Assembly: GCA_016716765.1 (NCBI GenBank)
Contig: JADJVA010000020.1
Location: 930,001 to 994,000 of the forward strand
From: Bdellovibrionales bacterium
GTDB lineage: Bacteria; Bdellovibrionota; Bdellovibrionia; Bdellovibrionales; UBA1609
Direction: 5' to 3'
Length of the DNA stretch: 64,000 nt
A program made the translations under genes and the position numbers. Below the pieces are notes generated by a model, which was not told the DNA's origin, ran no database searches, and saw nothing but the letters and a program-made list of their open reading frames with translations. Below are positions 1 through 8,629 of this stretch, one piece after another. Within the stretch, counting starts at the first letter, position 1. Each line of letters begins with the position of its first letter.

Positions 1-1
1 A

Positions 2-802
2 TTTGCCATGTGTCTCATTCTTGCTGGGATTCATTGCTACCTAGGCCTTCACGTTTTAGCTAGAGGTGTTATATTTGTTGATTTAAGTTTAGCGCAGGTC
101 GCTGCCTTTGGCGCAACTCTAGCTATTTATTTTGGATTCGAGCATCACTCGCCTGCTACCTACCTGACTTCTCTCGGCTGCACGTTTTGTGCAGCCGCAT
201 TGTTTGCAATGGCTCGAAAACATGAAAAGCTTTTCTCGCAAGAAGCCATCATTGGGATCGTGTATGCCCTGGCTTCTGCTGCGGTCGTTCTTGTCGTCGA
301 CAAAATTGCACATGGTGCTGAACACATCAAAGATCTCCTGGTCGGGCAAGTTCTTTGGGTAACCTGGACAGATGTGCTTAAGACGGGACTCATCTATCTG
401 GGCGTTTCGATGGTTCACTATATTTTTCGTCACCAACTTTTGGCAGCTTCGTTTCATGGTTCCACCAATAATTCAGGTTTTTGGGATTTCTTGTTTTATG
501 CCCTTTTTGGTGTCGTTATCACTTCTTCCGTAAGCGTGGCCGGCGTGCTACAGGTCTTTGCTTATCTGATTGTTCCATCTGTCGTCGGAACTCTTTTCTT
601 CAAAACCATACGTGCACGACTTCTATTTGGGTGGACCCTGGGATTTGCCCTGAGCTTTTCATGCCTGTGGCTCAGTTACATCTGGGATCTACCTGCCGGC
701 GCGTTTATTGTTGTCTGTTTTTCGTCATTGCCCATTCTGTTGCTTATGGGCAAAGTCATGCATCGCTTGAAGGCCTCGGTTCAGGAACAGCCATCCGTGT
801 AG
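2..802 (+). CDS. Metal ABC transporter permease (ZnuB/MntB-like, ABC-3 family), 5' end outside window
   Basis: The frame is open to the left edge, so the true start lies upstream; the first ATG inside is at 8. The 264 visible residues are a chain of hydrophobic helices. The early segment LARGVIFVDLSLAQVAAFG matches the ABC-3 permease signature in which a helix is followed by a conserved S/DxxLAQ-A-xG turn. This family forms the membrane channel of ABC importers for zinc, manganese or iron. The usual family length is about 260-290 residues, so only about 10-20 residues are missing. The partner ATPase and binding protein would be upstream, outside the window. The metal cannot be told from the permease alone. 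Confidence 0.85.
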   Translation, partial: FAMCLILAGIHCYLGLHVLARGVIFVDLSLAQVAAFGATLAIYFGFEHHSPATYLTSLGCTFCAAALFAMARKHEKLFSQEAIIGIVYALASAAVVLVVDKIAHGAEHIKDLLVGQVLWVTWTDVLKTGLIYLGVSMVHYIFRHQLLAASFHGSTNNSGFWDFLFYALFGVVITSSVSVAGVLQVFAYLIVPSVVGTLFFKTIRARLLFGWTLGFALSFSCLWLSYIWDLPAGAFIVVCFSSLPILLLMGKVMHRLKASVQEQPSV

Positions 803-880
803 GAGCGGTCAAGAGATGAATGCAAGGATAACAAACAAAAAGATAGAAATTCACTGAAAAAGGCCTTTAGAAATTATCTT

Positions 881-1558
881 TTATTTGCTGCTGGCTGCAA
901 TACCATCAAACATCAGGCCTACAGTAAAATAGGACCCAGATAGATCTATTGCGTTAAGACTGTTAATTGTTCCAGTACTCTTAAAGCCCTTTACCTCATT
1001 GGATTCAACTCCACCTTCCACAACAAGATAGAATTTCTTGTAACCAATCGCCACTGATCCTCCATAGCTGGAGTAGGAACTTGCAAACCAAGCATTGGTA
1101 TCCTTTCGAGTCAACTCTCCGTCTTGCGTGGCAGTCTTCATCTTATAACTTGTGTTGGTCCCGCCGAATCCAGCAAAAGCATCTATCCGAACGATGTCCG
1201 TTTTAAAAAATGGAACTCGCACCACGGCCAAAGCTGAATCCTGATCAATCTGAGACTCAAACTCAGTGGACGAAACAGAGACCAGCTCATCTCTCGAAAT
1301 GTTGCGTTTTGTATAACGGAGCCCCACATCGACATACTTTAGAACGGGGTACAAAATCTCGGCGCCGAACTGTGGCATTGAATCCACTTCCTTTAATCCT
1401 TGAGCATTTAACTCCGCGTTGACGTTTACTGGATCGACCACAGTCGATCCAATAAATACTCGTCCTTGAACTGGGACGTTGTTAGCCAAAGCTACATGTG
1501 CCGCTGAGATGATCGTCAAAATACAAATCAGGAGAGAAATATAATGATAACGCCACAT
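881..1558 (-). CDS. Exported outer-membrane beta-barrel-like protein
   Basis: The reading frame extends upstream to 1657. I place the start at the ATG at 1558, because it has an AAGGAG ribosome site about nine bases upstream and begins the signal peptide MWRYHYISLLICILTIISAAHVALA. The mature part (about 200 residues) alternates polar and hydrophobic residues and is rich in Tyr, Gly and Ser (for example ASSYSSYGGSVAIGYKKFYLVVEGGVES), as in small outer-membrane barrels. No specific family is recognised. It is convergent with the metal permease gene and has no evident operon partner. Confidence 0.6.
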   Translation of the reverse strand: MWRYHYISLLICILTIISAAHVALANNVPVQGRVFIGSTVVDPVNVNAELNAQGLKEVDSMPQFGAEILYPVLKYVDVGLRYTKRNISRDELVSVSSTEFESQIDQDSALAVVRVPFFKTDIVRIDAFAGFGGTNTSYKMKTATQDGELTRKDTNAWFASSYSSYGGSVAIGYKKFYLVVEGGVESNEVKGFKSTGTINSLNAIDLSGSYFTVGLMFDGIAASSK

Positions 1559-1680
1559 TTTCACAGACTCCTTCAACAAGATATGTTTGTTGGCACTTCT
1601 AAACTTTAGGAATATATGAGATTTCGCGCAAGTCCAGAGCACAGCAGGTCTAGCCACAAATTTGAACCTTCCGGCCTCGA

Positions 1681-2073
1681 CTATTTAATAATGTGAAAGG
1701 AGAGAAAGAAAAATCCAAGTAAGGGAGGTATCGCCTGCAGCAATGCAGCCATACGCAACCGGGGGACAGAAAACCAAAGCACACATCCAGAAACTACCAT
1801 GGATACACCACAAAAACTCGTTAAAACACCTGCAAGCATGATTTGCTTTTGCATAACAAAATAGAGTCCCAATAGTGTACCCACACTGAGATACAAATTA
1901 TAAAAACCCTGATTAAAGGCCCAAATTTTCTGAATTTGATGGTCGGCTTCAGAAATACCCAATTTTTTATGGAATCCATCACGCTGAAAGAGGATTGCCT
2001 CGAAGAAAAAGAAACCAATATGAATGAGGGCCGCGATACCAAAAAGAAAAAAACTGATCCATTCCACTTTCAT
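1681..2073 (-). CDS. DUF1304 family membrane protein
   Basis: A 130-residue protein with four predicted membrane helices. It carries features of the DUF1304 family: an early helix followed by FFFFEAILFQRDGFHKKLG, then IWAFNQGFYNLYLS, a region close to the NQGxYNxFL motif of the family. The function is unknown. An in-frame TGA lies shortly upstream, so the ATG at 2073 is the only good start. The clear AAGGAGG sits about 40 bases further up, where it could serve a very short leader frame that begins TTG-ATT-GAA and ends in an ATGA overlap with this start. That coupling is only a guess. Confidence 0.75.
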   Translation of the reverse strand: MKVEWISFFLFGIAALIHIGFFFFEAILFQRDGFHKKLGISEADHQIQKIWAFNQGFYNLYLSVGTLLGLYFVMQKQIMLAGVLTSFCGVSMVVSGCVLWFSVPRLRMAALLQAIPPLLGFFFLSFHIIK

Positions 2074-2123
2074 AGAATCAACCAGAACATGAATTCAATC
2101 AAAATTCAAGACCTCCTTTGAGT

Positions 2124-3062
2124 TCACTTTCCCGACTCACTTCCGAGGCGAGAGCGCCCCAACCGCTCCAGGTCTTCACGAACTAGCTCCGCCATTCTGG
2201 TCCACTGGCTTACGCCGACATGCTCCTCGTCAATGAGCATGTGATAGGCATGTCGTTCATCGAGGGTCAGAGCCTGGATTTCGATAAATTTAAAATTTGG
2301 GAAATAAGTCTGAGTGATCTCCTTCACTCCCTGTGCATTCACCACGAGATCGCGAGGATCAATAAAAACAACTCCCTTGAGAGGAAGTTGTTTTTTAATA
2401 CTGAGCTCTTTGTCAAATTCTGAAAGAATGTCGAACGTGGAAAAAGTTGGCATCAGTCCGATAAAATCAAAATGGCGATATTTGAAGGGAATACCGCTAG
2501 GAACAAGCATTCTGTTCGGCCAAACTGCTCGAACCGTGTCCATAACCCAAGCAGGAACATGAACTGAAAGCGCAGGCGAAAATCCAAGGAAGTAGTCGCA
2601 ATGAATTCCTTGAGATATATGCCTTTCGAGAAGAAGAAGACCCCCTAGCGAATATCCCGAACATACAAAGGGCCTCGTCAGTTCCTTTGACCAAATCTTA
2701 ATCTGCTCATTCCAAGCGTCTCTCTGCAACGAAAAAACTGATTCCGGATCAGCCTTGTGCCCAACCAAACGTGGAGCCAGGACATTGAACCCTGCATTCT
2801 GTAACAATCGGGCAATCGGTTTCATTCCCTCCGCATCAAAATTCAGTCCGTGAAGAACGATGGCTGAACCAATCGGATTCTCTACGGACAATACGACATC
2901 TTCCGTCCTCTTAGAATGAGGCGACTGCTCAGATAGCGATTTCGTCAAACCTCCAACATAAGCACTGATTCCCCAGCTCCTGAAGGCAATGAATCCTAAT
3001 ACACCAAAAACCAGAATTGAAATGGCTGCGTATTTCATATAAGTCATACTATATTCAAACAA
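2124..3062 (-). CDS. Alpha/beta hydrolase, membrane-anchored, carboxylesterase-like
   Basis: 312 residues. An N-terminal hydrophobic segment (about residues 10-28, KYAAISILVFGVLGFIAFRSW) is a membrane anchor or uncleaved signal. The alpha/beta-hydrolase core follows: the oxyanion segment AIVLHGLNFD, then the nucleophile elbow GYSLGG (Ser of G-x-S-x-G). A likely acid is in VVFIDPRDLVV and the catalytic His in DERHAYHMLIDEE. The pattern fits esterases and monoglyceride-lipase-like enzymes that hydrolyse acyl esters, probably on the outer face of the inner membrane. The substrate cannot be told. It ends about 50 bases upstream of the DUF1304 gene on the same strand. Confidence 0.75.
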   Translation of the reverse strand: MFEYSMTYMKYAAISILVFGVLGFIAFRSWGISAYVGGLTKSLSEQSPHSKRTEDVVLSVENPIGSAIVLHGLNFDAEGMKPIARLLQNAGFNVLAPRLVGHKADPESVFSLQRDAWNEQIKIWSKELTRPFVCSGYSLGGLLLLERHISQGIHCDYFLGFSPALSVHVPAWVMDTVRAVWPNRMLVPSGIPFKYRHFDFIGLMPTFSTFDILSEFDKELSIKKQLPLKGVVFIDPRDLVVNAQGVKEITQTYFPNFKFIEIQALTLDERHAYHMLIDEEHVGVSQWTRMAELVREDLERLGRSRLGSESGK

Positions 3063-3203
3063 AGCCCCTCTTGCAACCGCCTCTCATTGCTGCGTTTCCA
3101 CTCCAAGCTTTGTCAAGAAATCTCCATACTCCCTTTAAACTGGATTCGCACACTTCTGATAAATGAGCCAGACTTGCCGCAATTGGATTCACGGAGGTCT
3201 TCC

Positions 3204-4130
3204 ATGAGAGATGAAAAATTGGTCGTCTTAGTGACTGGATGCAGCTCAGGAATAGGATTCGCCCTTGCTCAAGAACTCTATAAATTAAATTCATTTCGAG
3301 TGGTTGTCACCGCGCGCCCTTCCTCAGTGCATCGCTTAATTCAGGCATTTACAGAAAATGAAAATTTTATCATAAGGGAGTTAGACGTTAGATCTGAAAG
3401 AAGTCGCGAAGCCATCATTTCCGACATTTATAGGAAATGGAAGTCAATTGACGTGATTGTCAACAACGCGGGAATCTCCTACCGCTCAGTCATGGAACAC
3501 ATGGATGCGACATCTGAACTCCACCAAATAGAAACGAACTACATTGGACCGATAGACCTTATCCGTCGCATCATCCCTTCAATGAGAGAAAAGGGTTTTG
3601 GACGAATCATTAATGTTTCTTCTGTCAGCGGATTCATCGCGATGCCAACAATGGCCTCCTACACAGCCTCTAAACATGCTCTTGAAGGAGCCTCAGAATC
3701 TCTCTGGCACGAACTGAAGCCATTTGGAATACGCGTCAGCCTCGTCCAGCCAGGCTTCGTGAATTCAGAGTCCTACAAAAAAGTATACCTCACAAAAACG
3801 GCGACCTTGAGCCAAGAACTCGAGGGTCCGTACTCCGACTATTATCATCACATGGCGCCTTTTATTGAAAAACTCATGCTCCTTTCTCAGAGGACTCCGA
3901 GAGATATCGCAAAGAAAATTATAGGACTCATCCTGAAAAGACATCCGCGCCTCTTCATCCCCGCGACTCCCGACGCACTACTTTTTGGATGTCTAAAAAA
4001 ACTTATTCCACGACGTGTTTTTCATTTGCTGATGTTTTGGCTACTGCCCAATTCAAAGCAATGGGCTACGAATCATCAGTCGCTCTCCAAGACCCCTCTG
4101 CTCGCGTTTCCGCCAGCCAGCAAGTCTTAA
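3204..4130 (+). CDS. Short-chain dehydrogenase/reductase (SDR)
   Basis: The open frame starts at 3087, but the ATG at 3204 is chosen because GGAGG lies at 3193-3197 and the protein then begins directly at the Rossmann strand. The 308 residues contain the classical SDR motifs: cofactor loop TGCSSGIGFALA, VNNAGIS, and the catalytic YTASK (Tyr-x-x-x-Lys) preceded by VSSVSGF with the catalytic Ser. The C-terminal extension of about 70 residues, with hydrophobic helices, resembles membrane-associated SDRs that act on lipids or retinoid-like substrates. NAD(P)-dependent oxidoreduction is certain at family level; the substrate is unknown. It is convergent with the response regulator gene that follows. 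Confidence 0.85.
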   Translation: MRDEKLVVLVTGCSSGIGFALAQELYKLNSFRVVVTARPSSVHRLIQAFTENENFIIRELDVRSERSREAIISDIYRKWKSIDVIVNNAGISYRSVMEHMDATSELHQIETNYIGPIDLIRRIIPSMREKGFGRIINVSSVSGFIAMPTMASYTASKHALEGASESLWHELKPFGIRVSLVQPGFVNSESYKKVYLTKTATLSQELEGPYSDYYHHMAPFIEKLMLLSQRTPRDIAKKIIGLILKRHPRLFIPATPDALLFGCLKKLIPRRVFHLLMFWLLPNSKQWATNHQSLSKTPLLAFPPASKS

Positions 4131-4143
4131 AAATAAGAGAGCG

Positions 4144-4842
4144 CTAAGTCTGTTTTGGCTGGACCACAATGGAATATCCAACGCCCTTAATTGTAACCAG
4201 CCTGACCCTTGATCCTTTGGTTTTTCGTCTGAGATTGGCAATATGGCTGTCAACGGTTCTGTCCGTTATGGAGGTCCCAGGCCACACAATATCCAGAATT
4301 TTCTCTCGACTAAACACAATTTCTTGCCTTCTCGACAAGAGATCTAGAATTCTCGTTTCTATGAGAGTCAATTGCAAATCCTCTTTTGCCTCCCCCTTAT
4401 CTAGGAATACTTTGCATTTAGCGAAATCAATTGTCAGATCACCAACGCGCCGGATTTCACTGTGAGCCATGTCTCTCCTGCTCTTTTCTATTTTTGAAAA
4501 AAGCCTTGCTCTGAGCTCAAGCGGTTCAAATGGCTTCATAATAAAGTCGTCGGCTCCCAGGCTAAATGCCGTAACTTTGTGAGAAACAGAGGGCTCTCCC
4601 GTGAGAAAAACAATAGGAATATCTTTTAATATTCCCTTGGAGATATTCTTGAAAATAAAATCAATCCCGTTTCCATCCGGCAACTCAATATCTACGAGAA
4701 TGGCATCGAATTGGGAAGAAAGTAATGCCCTTTCTGCCTCCTTAATTCTCTCTACCACCAAAAGATCAACGCCAGGCAGAGTGCCCCGAACGAGCACATG
4801 ATAAACAGGGTCATCCTCGATATATAATATTCGGGCACGCAT
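4144..4842 (-). CDS. OmpR-family response regulator (receiver plus winged helix)
   Basis: 232 residues. The receiver domain (about 1-118) has the acidic pocket YIEDD, phosphoacceptor Asp51 in LVDIELPDG, switch Thr81 in FLTGE and Lys103 in IMKPFEP. The C-terminal winged-helix DNA-binding domain (about 130-228) has the family pattern LTLIETRILDLL, DRTVDSHIANLRRK and the final VKGVGY-like IKGVGYSI. It is a transcription factor activated by phosphorylation. It is divergent from the lone receiver and hybrid kinase genes to its right, which are the obvious phosphodonors. Confidence 0.93.
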   Translation of the reverse strand: MRARILYIEDDPVYHVLVRGTLPGVDLLVVERIKEAERALLSSQFDAILVDIELPDGNGIDFIFKNISKGILKDIPIVFLTGEPSVSHKVTAFSLGADDFIMKPFEPLELRARLFSKIEKSRRDMAHSEIRRVGDLTIDFAKCKVFLDKGEAKEDLQLTLIETRILDLLSRRQEIVFSREKILDIVWPGTSITDRTVDSHIANLRRKTKGSRVRLVTIKGVGYSIVVQPKQT

Positions 4843-4979
4843 CTGGCCACCTTATTTGGTCTGCTTAGACTCGTCAAATTCATATGGAGGAAACTTCATA
4901 CTCGCTCCATTCCCAAATAAACTTAACCCCCTAAGCTTCCATGGGGAGATACTCAAAATAAGCGGAAGGGCAGGCTGAA

Positions 4980-5471
4980 ATGCAGCAAAGAGAAGATTTT
5001 TCAATATCGACAAATCCTTCGACGGGAAGCTTAGAGCCACAAGTAAGTTTTGTCTCACCCTTGAGGATTCTGATCGTCGAGGATGACTTTACCTTTGAGC
5101 CCATTTGGGAATTTATTTTTTCCTCACTTGGAGTCCCAGTTCAATACAAGTGGGCGATTAGCTATACCGAAGCTGCAAAGTTGATGATACACACTCTAAC
5201 CCAGAAGCCATTATTTGATATTGTTATCTCAGACATTTTTTTGTCAGGCCCGGAGTCAGGCTTGGATCTTTGGAAAAAATTCGCAAAGCATTTTCCTAAA
5301 ACCTTCCTGTTGATCTCTCGATCGGAAGAATCTAAGGTGCGGAAGCACGCGGATCATGCTGAATTTGCTCCGACTTATATCCGGAAGCCTTTAGAACCTG
5401 ACTCTTGCATTCAGATTTTAAAGGAAATGATTGGAAAGAGATCAGTTGCCAAAAAGGATTCTGAAGCTTGA
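4980..5471 (+). CDS. Stand-alone receiver-domain response regulator
   Basis: 163 residues with a single receiver domain and no output domain. The motifs are ILIVEDD (acidic pocket), Asp85 in IVISDIFLSG (phosphoacceptor), LLISRSEES (Ser in place of the switch Thr) and Lys in YIRKPLEP. An N-terminal tail of about 28 residues is polar. It overlaps the hybrid kinase start by a few bases, so the two are co-translated. Lone receivers usually pass phosphate or regulate by protein contact; here it is probably the intermediate between the kinase HPt domain and the divergent OmpR-type regulator, which is inference. Confidence 0.85.
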   Translation: MQQREDFSISTNPSTGSLEPQVSFVSPLRILIVEDDFTFEPIWEFIFSSLGVPVQYKWAISYTEAAKLMIHTLTQKPLFDIVISDIFLSGPESGLDLWKKFAKHFPKTFLLISRSEESKVRKHADHAEFAPTYIRKPLEPDSCIQILKEMIGKRSVAKKDSEA

Positions 5472-7669
5472 ACTTTAAAAGGCGCTTTTTTTGGAAGTTT
5501 GTCTTGTTTTTTGGAATGGGTGCGCTCGCCCTGGTATCGACAAAATTGCAGTTGGAACACTCGAAGACCAGGCAATTAATCAGTAGAAGGTACGGGGCAC
5601 AAAAGAAGCAAACAACATTGAACTCAGTCGTCTCCGAGTTGAGAACCTGGGAGCCACTCCTCAGTCATAGCGCTCCCTCTAAAGAGATATCTCCCTCTTC
5701 GTTGGATTTCTTGAAAGCTTCGACAAAAAAAATAGATACTTATTTTGAAACACTAAACTCATTAGATTCAGAAGGTGCGGAAGAGAAGTCCTTGTTTCAT
5801 GCTCTCAGGAATGAATGGATCGAAAAGTCATTGAAGATTCAATCACTTCAAACTATTGACTCTGTAGCAGAAATTAACTTAACTAAAATTGGATTTTTAA
5901 TCGATCATTTAAATGAACTAAATAGAGAAGTTGCTGAGGAGGTCCATCCAATCATCCTCTCTGAGTCTTCGTTTATTGAAAGTCACATCGACTGGCTTTT
6001 CTATGGCTCTTTGTCTTTGACCCTCCTTTCAGGTCTCTTTCTTGTTTATGACCACAAATCGATGCGCAGAGTTCTCCTTTCACTCAAAAAATCTCAGGAT
6101 GAGGCTGTGCGATCCTCGAATTTAAAAACCCAATTTCTCGCTACGATAAGCCATGAAATCAGAACTCCTCTTAACGGAATTGTTGCTTTGTCCGACCTCC
6201 TTATCAAGAGGCAAGCTGAAAAACCCGATCCGCAATTTCTCCAGACGATATCTGATTCCGGAAAAACTCTGATGAGAATTGTAGACGATATCCTGGAATT
6301 CTCCAAGTATGAGTCTGGCCTAGTTGACATCAAGTACAAGAATTTTGAATTAAAAAATCTCATCGACGGTATTTTAGGTGGACTAAATCCAAAAGCCGAA
6401 GCCAAGGGAATTTACTTGGTTTCTAAATTTAGGCAAGGATTGCCAGTAAGGGTAATCGGAGACAAGGAACGCTTATCTCAAATCTTATTCAATATCATTG
6501 GGAACGCGATTAAGTTTACAAGCACGGGCGGTGTCATCCTAACGGTAGAAAGACTCCGAGAAGATGGCGAGGATTTCAGATTTACAATCCAGGATACCGG
6601 CATTGGCATGACACCGGACCAAACTGCGAAGATCTTTCAACCTTTTGTTCAATTTGAGAAGTCCGGCACATCCGGGGAGCCTGGATGTGGACTCGGTCTC
6701 TGTATCAGCCAAAAGCTTGTTCAAGCTATGGGAGGCGAGCTCAAAGTCTTTTCCAAAGCTCAAAGTGGCACTGAGATAAATTTCGAAATTCCATTGAAAC
6801 TGACGAGAGATAGAGATGCAGGTCCAACTGCTTCAGTAGTAAAGAAAACTAAAAAGATAACAAGAGAAACAGAGACACGAGGTCAGAATTATCGAGATCT
6901 AATTTTGGTTGCTGAAGATGTGAAGTCAAATCAAATTGTCATATCAGCTATTTTGAAGGAGTTGGGTTTTCAGTCCGTTATAGCCAAAAATGGAAGCGAG
7001 GCCCTTTCTATGGTTATTCAAAGAGGAAAGTCGTTTGCTATGATCCTTATGGATTGCCAAATGCCTGAAATGGATGGATTTGAAGCCACTAAAAGAATAA
7101 AGAAGCTTGGAAATCACTTTATTCCAGTGTTGGCAATGACTGCCGACGTGAGTGCTCAAAACAAGATCGCGTGTATGAATTCAGGAATGGATGAAGTGAT
7201 TGCGAAGCCAATTTCTTTGGAATATATGAAGGCCCGATTAGATTGCTATTTGGGTGCTGAATATAAAGCGACGCTGCCAATCGCTCTGGAATCTCTCAGC
7301 GAAAAAATTGGGAGGGTGGCTACAGGTAAGGTTTTGAAATTCTATTTGGAAAGCCTCAGGGAGATTTTGTCTTTTGAAAAAATCTTTGATCGATACAAGG
7401 ACCTGACTGAATTGACGCGGCTTGGTCACAAACTCAAGTCATCCTCATATACGGTCGGAGCCATCGAATTAGGGAAGGCCTTTGAAAAATTGGAATCCTG
7501 TAGTGATTTCGATTCGGCCATCGGATTTTTCAACGACGATATTCGACCACTCATTTACAAAACCTACAGAGAAATGAACTCGTTAAGCCTGAGAACTGAA
7601 AAGAAAGCAATCAATCTGAGCTCCTACAGAAATATTGAATCACGGGCCACCAGCCATGTTCGAGGATAG
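5468..7669 (+). CDS. Hybrid sensor histidine kinase with receiver and HPt domains
   Basis: 733 residues. The start is a TTG overlapping the TGA of the receiver gene. Two membrane helices (about 8-25 and 178-196) enclose a periplasmic sensor of about 150 residues with coiled-coil character. The kinase follows: H-box ATISHEIRTPLNG with His229, N-box NIIGNAIKF, G1 DTGIGM and G2 GCGLGL. A receiver has acidic AED and phosphoacceptor Asp529 in ILMDCQMPEMDGF. A C-terminal HPt domain has His654 in LGHKLKSSS. This is a complete His-Asp-His phosphorelay in one chain, like the BarA/ArcB architecture. The signal sensed is unknown. Confidence 0.93.
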   Translation: MNFKRRFFWKFVLFFGMGALALVSTKLQLEHSKTRQLISRRYGAQKKQTTLNSVVSELRTWEPLLSHSAPSKEISPSSLDFLKASTKKIDTYFETLNSLDSEGAEEKSLFHALRNEWIEKSLKIQSLQTIDSVAEINLTKIGFLIDHLNELNREVAEEVHPIILSESSFIESHIDWLFYGSLSLTLLSGLFLVYDHKSMRRVLLSLKKSQDEAVRSSNLKTQFLATISHEIRTPLNGIVALSDLLIKRQAEKPDPQFLQTISDSGKTLMRIVDDILEFSKYESGLVDIKYKNFELKNLIDGILGGLNPKAEAKGIYLVSKFRQGLPVRVIGDKERLSQILFNIIGNAIKFTSTGGVILTVERLREDGEDFRFTIQDTGIGMTPDQTAKIFQPFVQFEKSGTSGEPGCGLGLCISQKLVQAMGGELKVFSKAQSGTEINFEIPLKLTRDRDAGPTASVVKKTKKITRETETRGQNYRDLILVAEDVKSNQIVISAILKELGFQSVIAKNGSEALSMVIQRGKSFAMILMDCQMPEMDGFEATKRIKKLGNHFIPVLAMTADVSAQNKIACMNSGMDEVIAKPISLEYMKARLDCYLGAEYKATLPIALESLSEKIGRVATGKVLKFYLESLREILSFEKIFDRYKDLTELTRLGHKLKSSSYTVGAIELGKAFEKLESCSDFDSAIGFFNDDIRPLIYKTYREMNSLSLRTEKKAINLSSYRNIESRATSHVRG

Positions 7670-8007
7670 GAGTTGAAGTGAGTACAGGCGGAACCTTGAA
7701 AAAATTAAAAATCGATAACCGCCTTGATAGTCATCTCAGGTTTCAATTTTCTCAATGGAATTGACCCGGCCGGTCAATCTAGGTGTTTTGCCTCAGGATC
7801 ACGGAGCATGGCCTCAATAAATACCTCTCCACTCAGCTCAAAAACTTTTGTGAGTTCAGGCGTACAATTGAGAAGCAACGAGAAATTTGACCAACGCAAG
7901 CACTTCACTGAGATCCAATTTGATGAATTACAAATCATCTGGTAGTTAGTTAAGGTTCCATAAGGACAATCTAAACTCGTCTTAATCTTTCTCAAAGGAG
8001 CTTCAAA
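7670..8007. other. Intergenic region, no supported gene
   Basis: About 340 bases between the hybrid kinase and the macro-domain gene. Both strands hold open frames of around 73 codons, but neither has a ribosome site or a recognisable product. I could not identify a promoter or terminator with confidence. The only clear signal is the ribosome site AAAGGAG at the right end, which belongs to the macro-domain gene. Confidence 0.4.
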
Positions 8008-8490
8008 ATGATTCGCGAAGTTGAAGGGGATATCTTACTCTCAAAGGCAGAGGCCCTCGCTCATGGTGTCGCCGTGGATGACGATTTCAAACAAGGTCTG
8101 GCTTTACAGCTTCGTGAACGATGGCCTTCACTTTACAAGGACTTTCGTCACTACTGTCAGACTCAATCTCCGAGCGAAGGGGAATTCTGGACCTGGAAGG
8201 GAGCGGGAAGCAGCGCCATCATCAATCTTCTCACCCAAAAGCCGCCTCTCTCCAAAGGACAACATCCGGGTAAGGCGACCTTGAGCAATGTTGGCCATTG
8301 CTTGAAGAAATTGGCCTCGGAAGTTAAATCAAATGGTTACAAGAGTCTTGCCATCACAAAACTTGCCACAGGGGTCGGAGGTCTCGAATGGAAAGACGTA
8401 AAACCTTTGATAGACCAACATCTAGGTTCACTTGATATCCCCGTGTTTGTGTATTCCAAATATGTGAAGGATAAATCGGGCGAGCAATAA
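8008..8490 (+). CDS. Macro-domain protein (ADP-ribose-binding, possible ADP-ribosyl hydrolase)
   Basis: 160 residues starting 10 bases after a strong AAAGGAG site. The fold signature is that of small ALC1/TARG1-like macro domains: an N-terminal VEGDILLSKAEALAHGVAVDDDFKQGLA, where the family reads GDIF...ALAHCVSADxxMGKGIA, then SAIINLLTQK and the loop TKLATGVGGLEW, equivalent to the phosphate-binding P-R-I-G-x-G-x-G-G-L-x-W loop. Such proteins bind ADP-ribose and often remove it from proteins or nucleic acids. The residues DDD-F take the place of the usual M-x-x-G-I-A stretch. It stands alone, with no ADP-ribosyltransferase nearby. Confidence 0.8.
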   Translation: MIREVEGDILLSKAEALAHGVAVDDDFKQGLALQLRERWPSLYKDFRHYCQTQSPSEGEFWTWKGAGSSAIINLLTQKPPLSKGQHPGKATLSNVGHCLKKLASEVKSNGYKSLAITKLATGVGGLEWKDVKPLIDQHLGSLDIPVFVYSKYVKDKSGEQ

Positions 8491-8514
8491 AATTGTAAAT
8501 AAGGGGGGGGTATC

Positions 8515-8608
8515 ATGGGTAAAATGGCTTTGCTCACGGGAGCAAGTGAGAGGATTGGAGAATGCATTTGCAGTTCGTTTGGCAGATGACCAATTCAAGA
8601 TTGAAGTC
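8515..8608 (+). pseudogene. Remnant of an SDR gene (N-terminal fragment, frameshifted)
   Basis: Starting at an ATG behind a G8 tract that could act as a ribosome site, the frame reads MGKMALLTGASERIG, which is the start of an SDR Rossmann fold (TGxxxxIG). The frame then stops in about 25 codons. In the next frame, beginning around 8559, the sequence reads NAFAVRLADDQFKIEV, which is what normally follows TGASxGIG in this family. A single-base frameshift therefore separates two halves of the same motif, and the remaining 200 or so codons are absent. This is a decayed relic abutting the 3' end of pflA. Confidence 0.55.
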
Positions 8609-8629
8609 CGAAGATCACTGAAAATAAGT

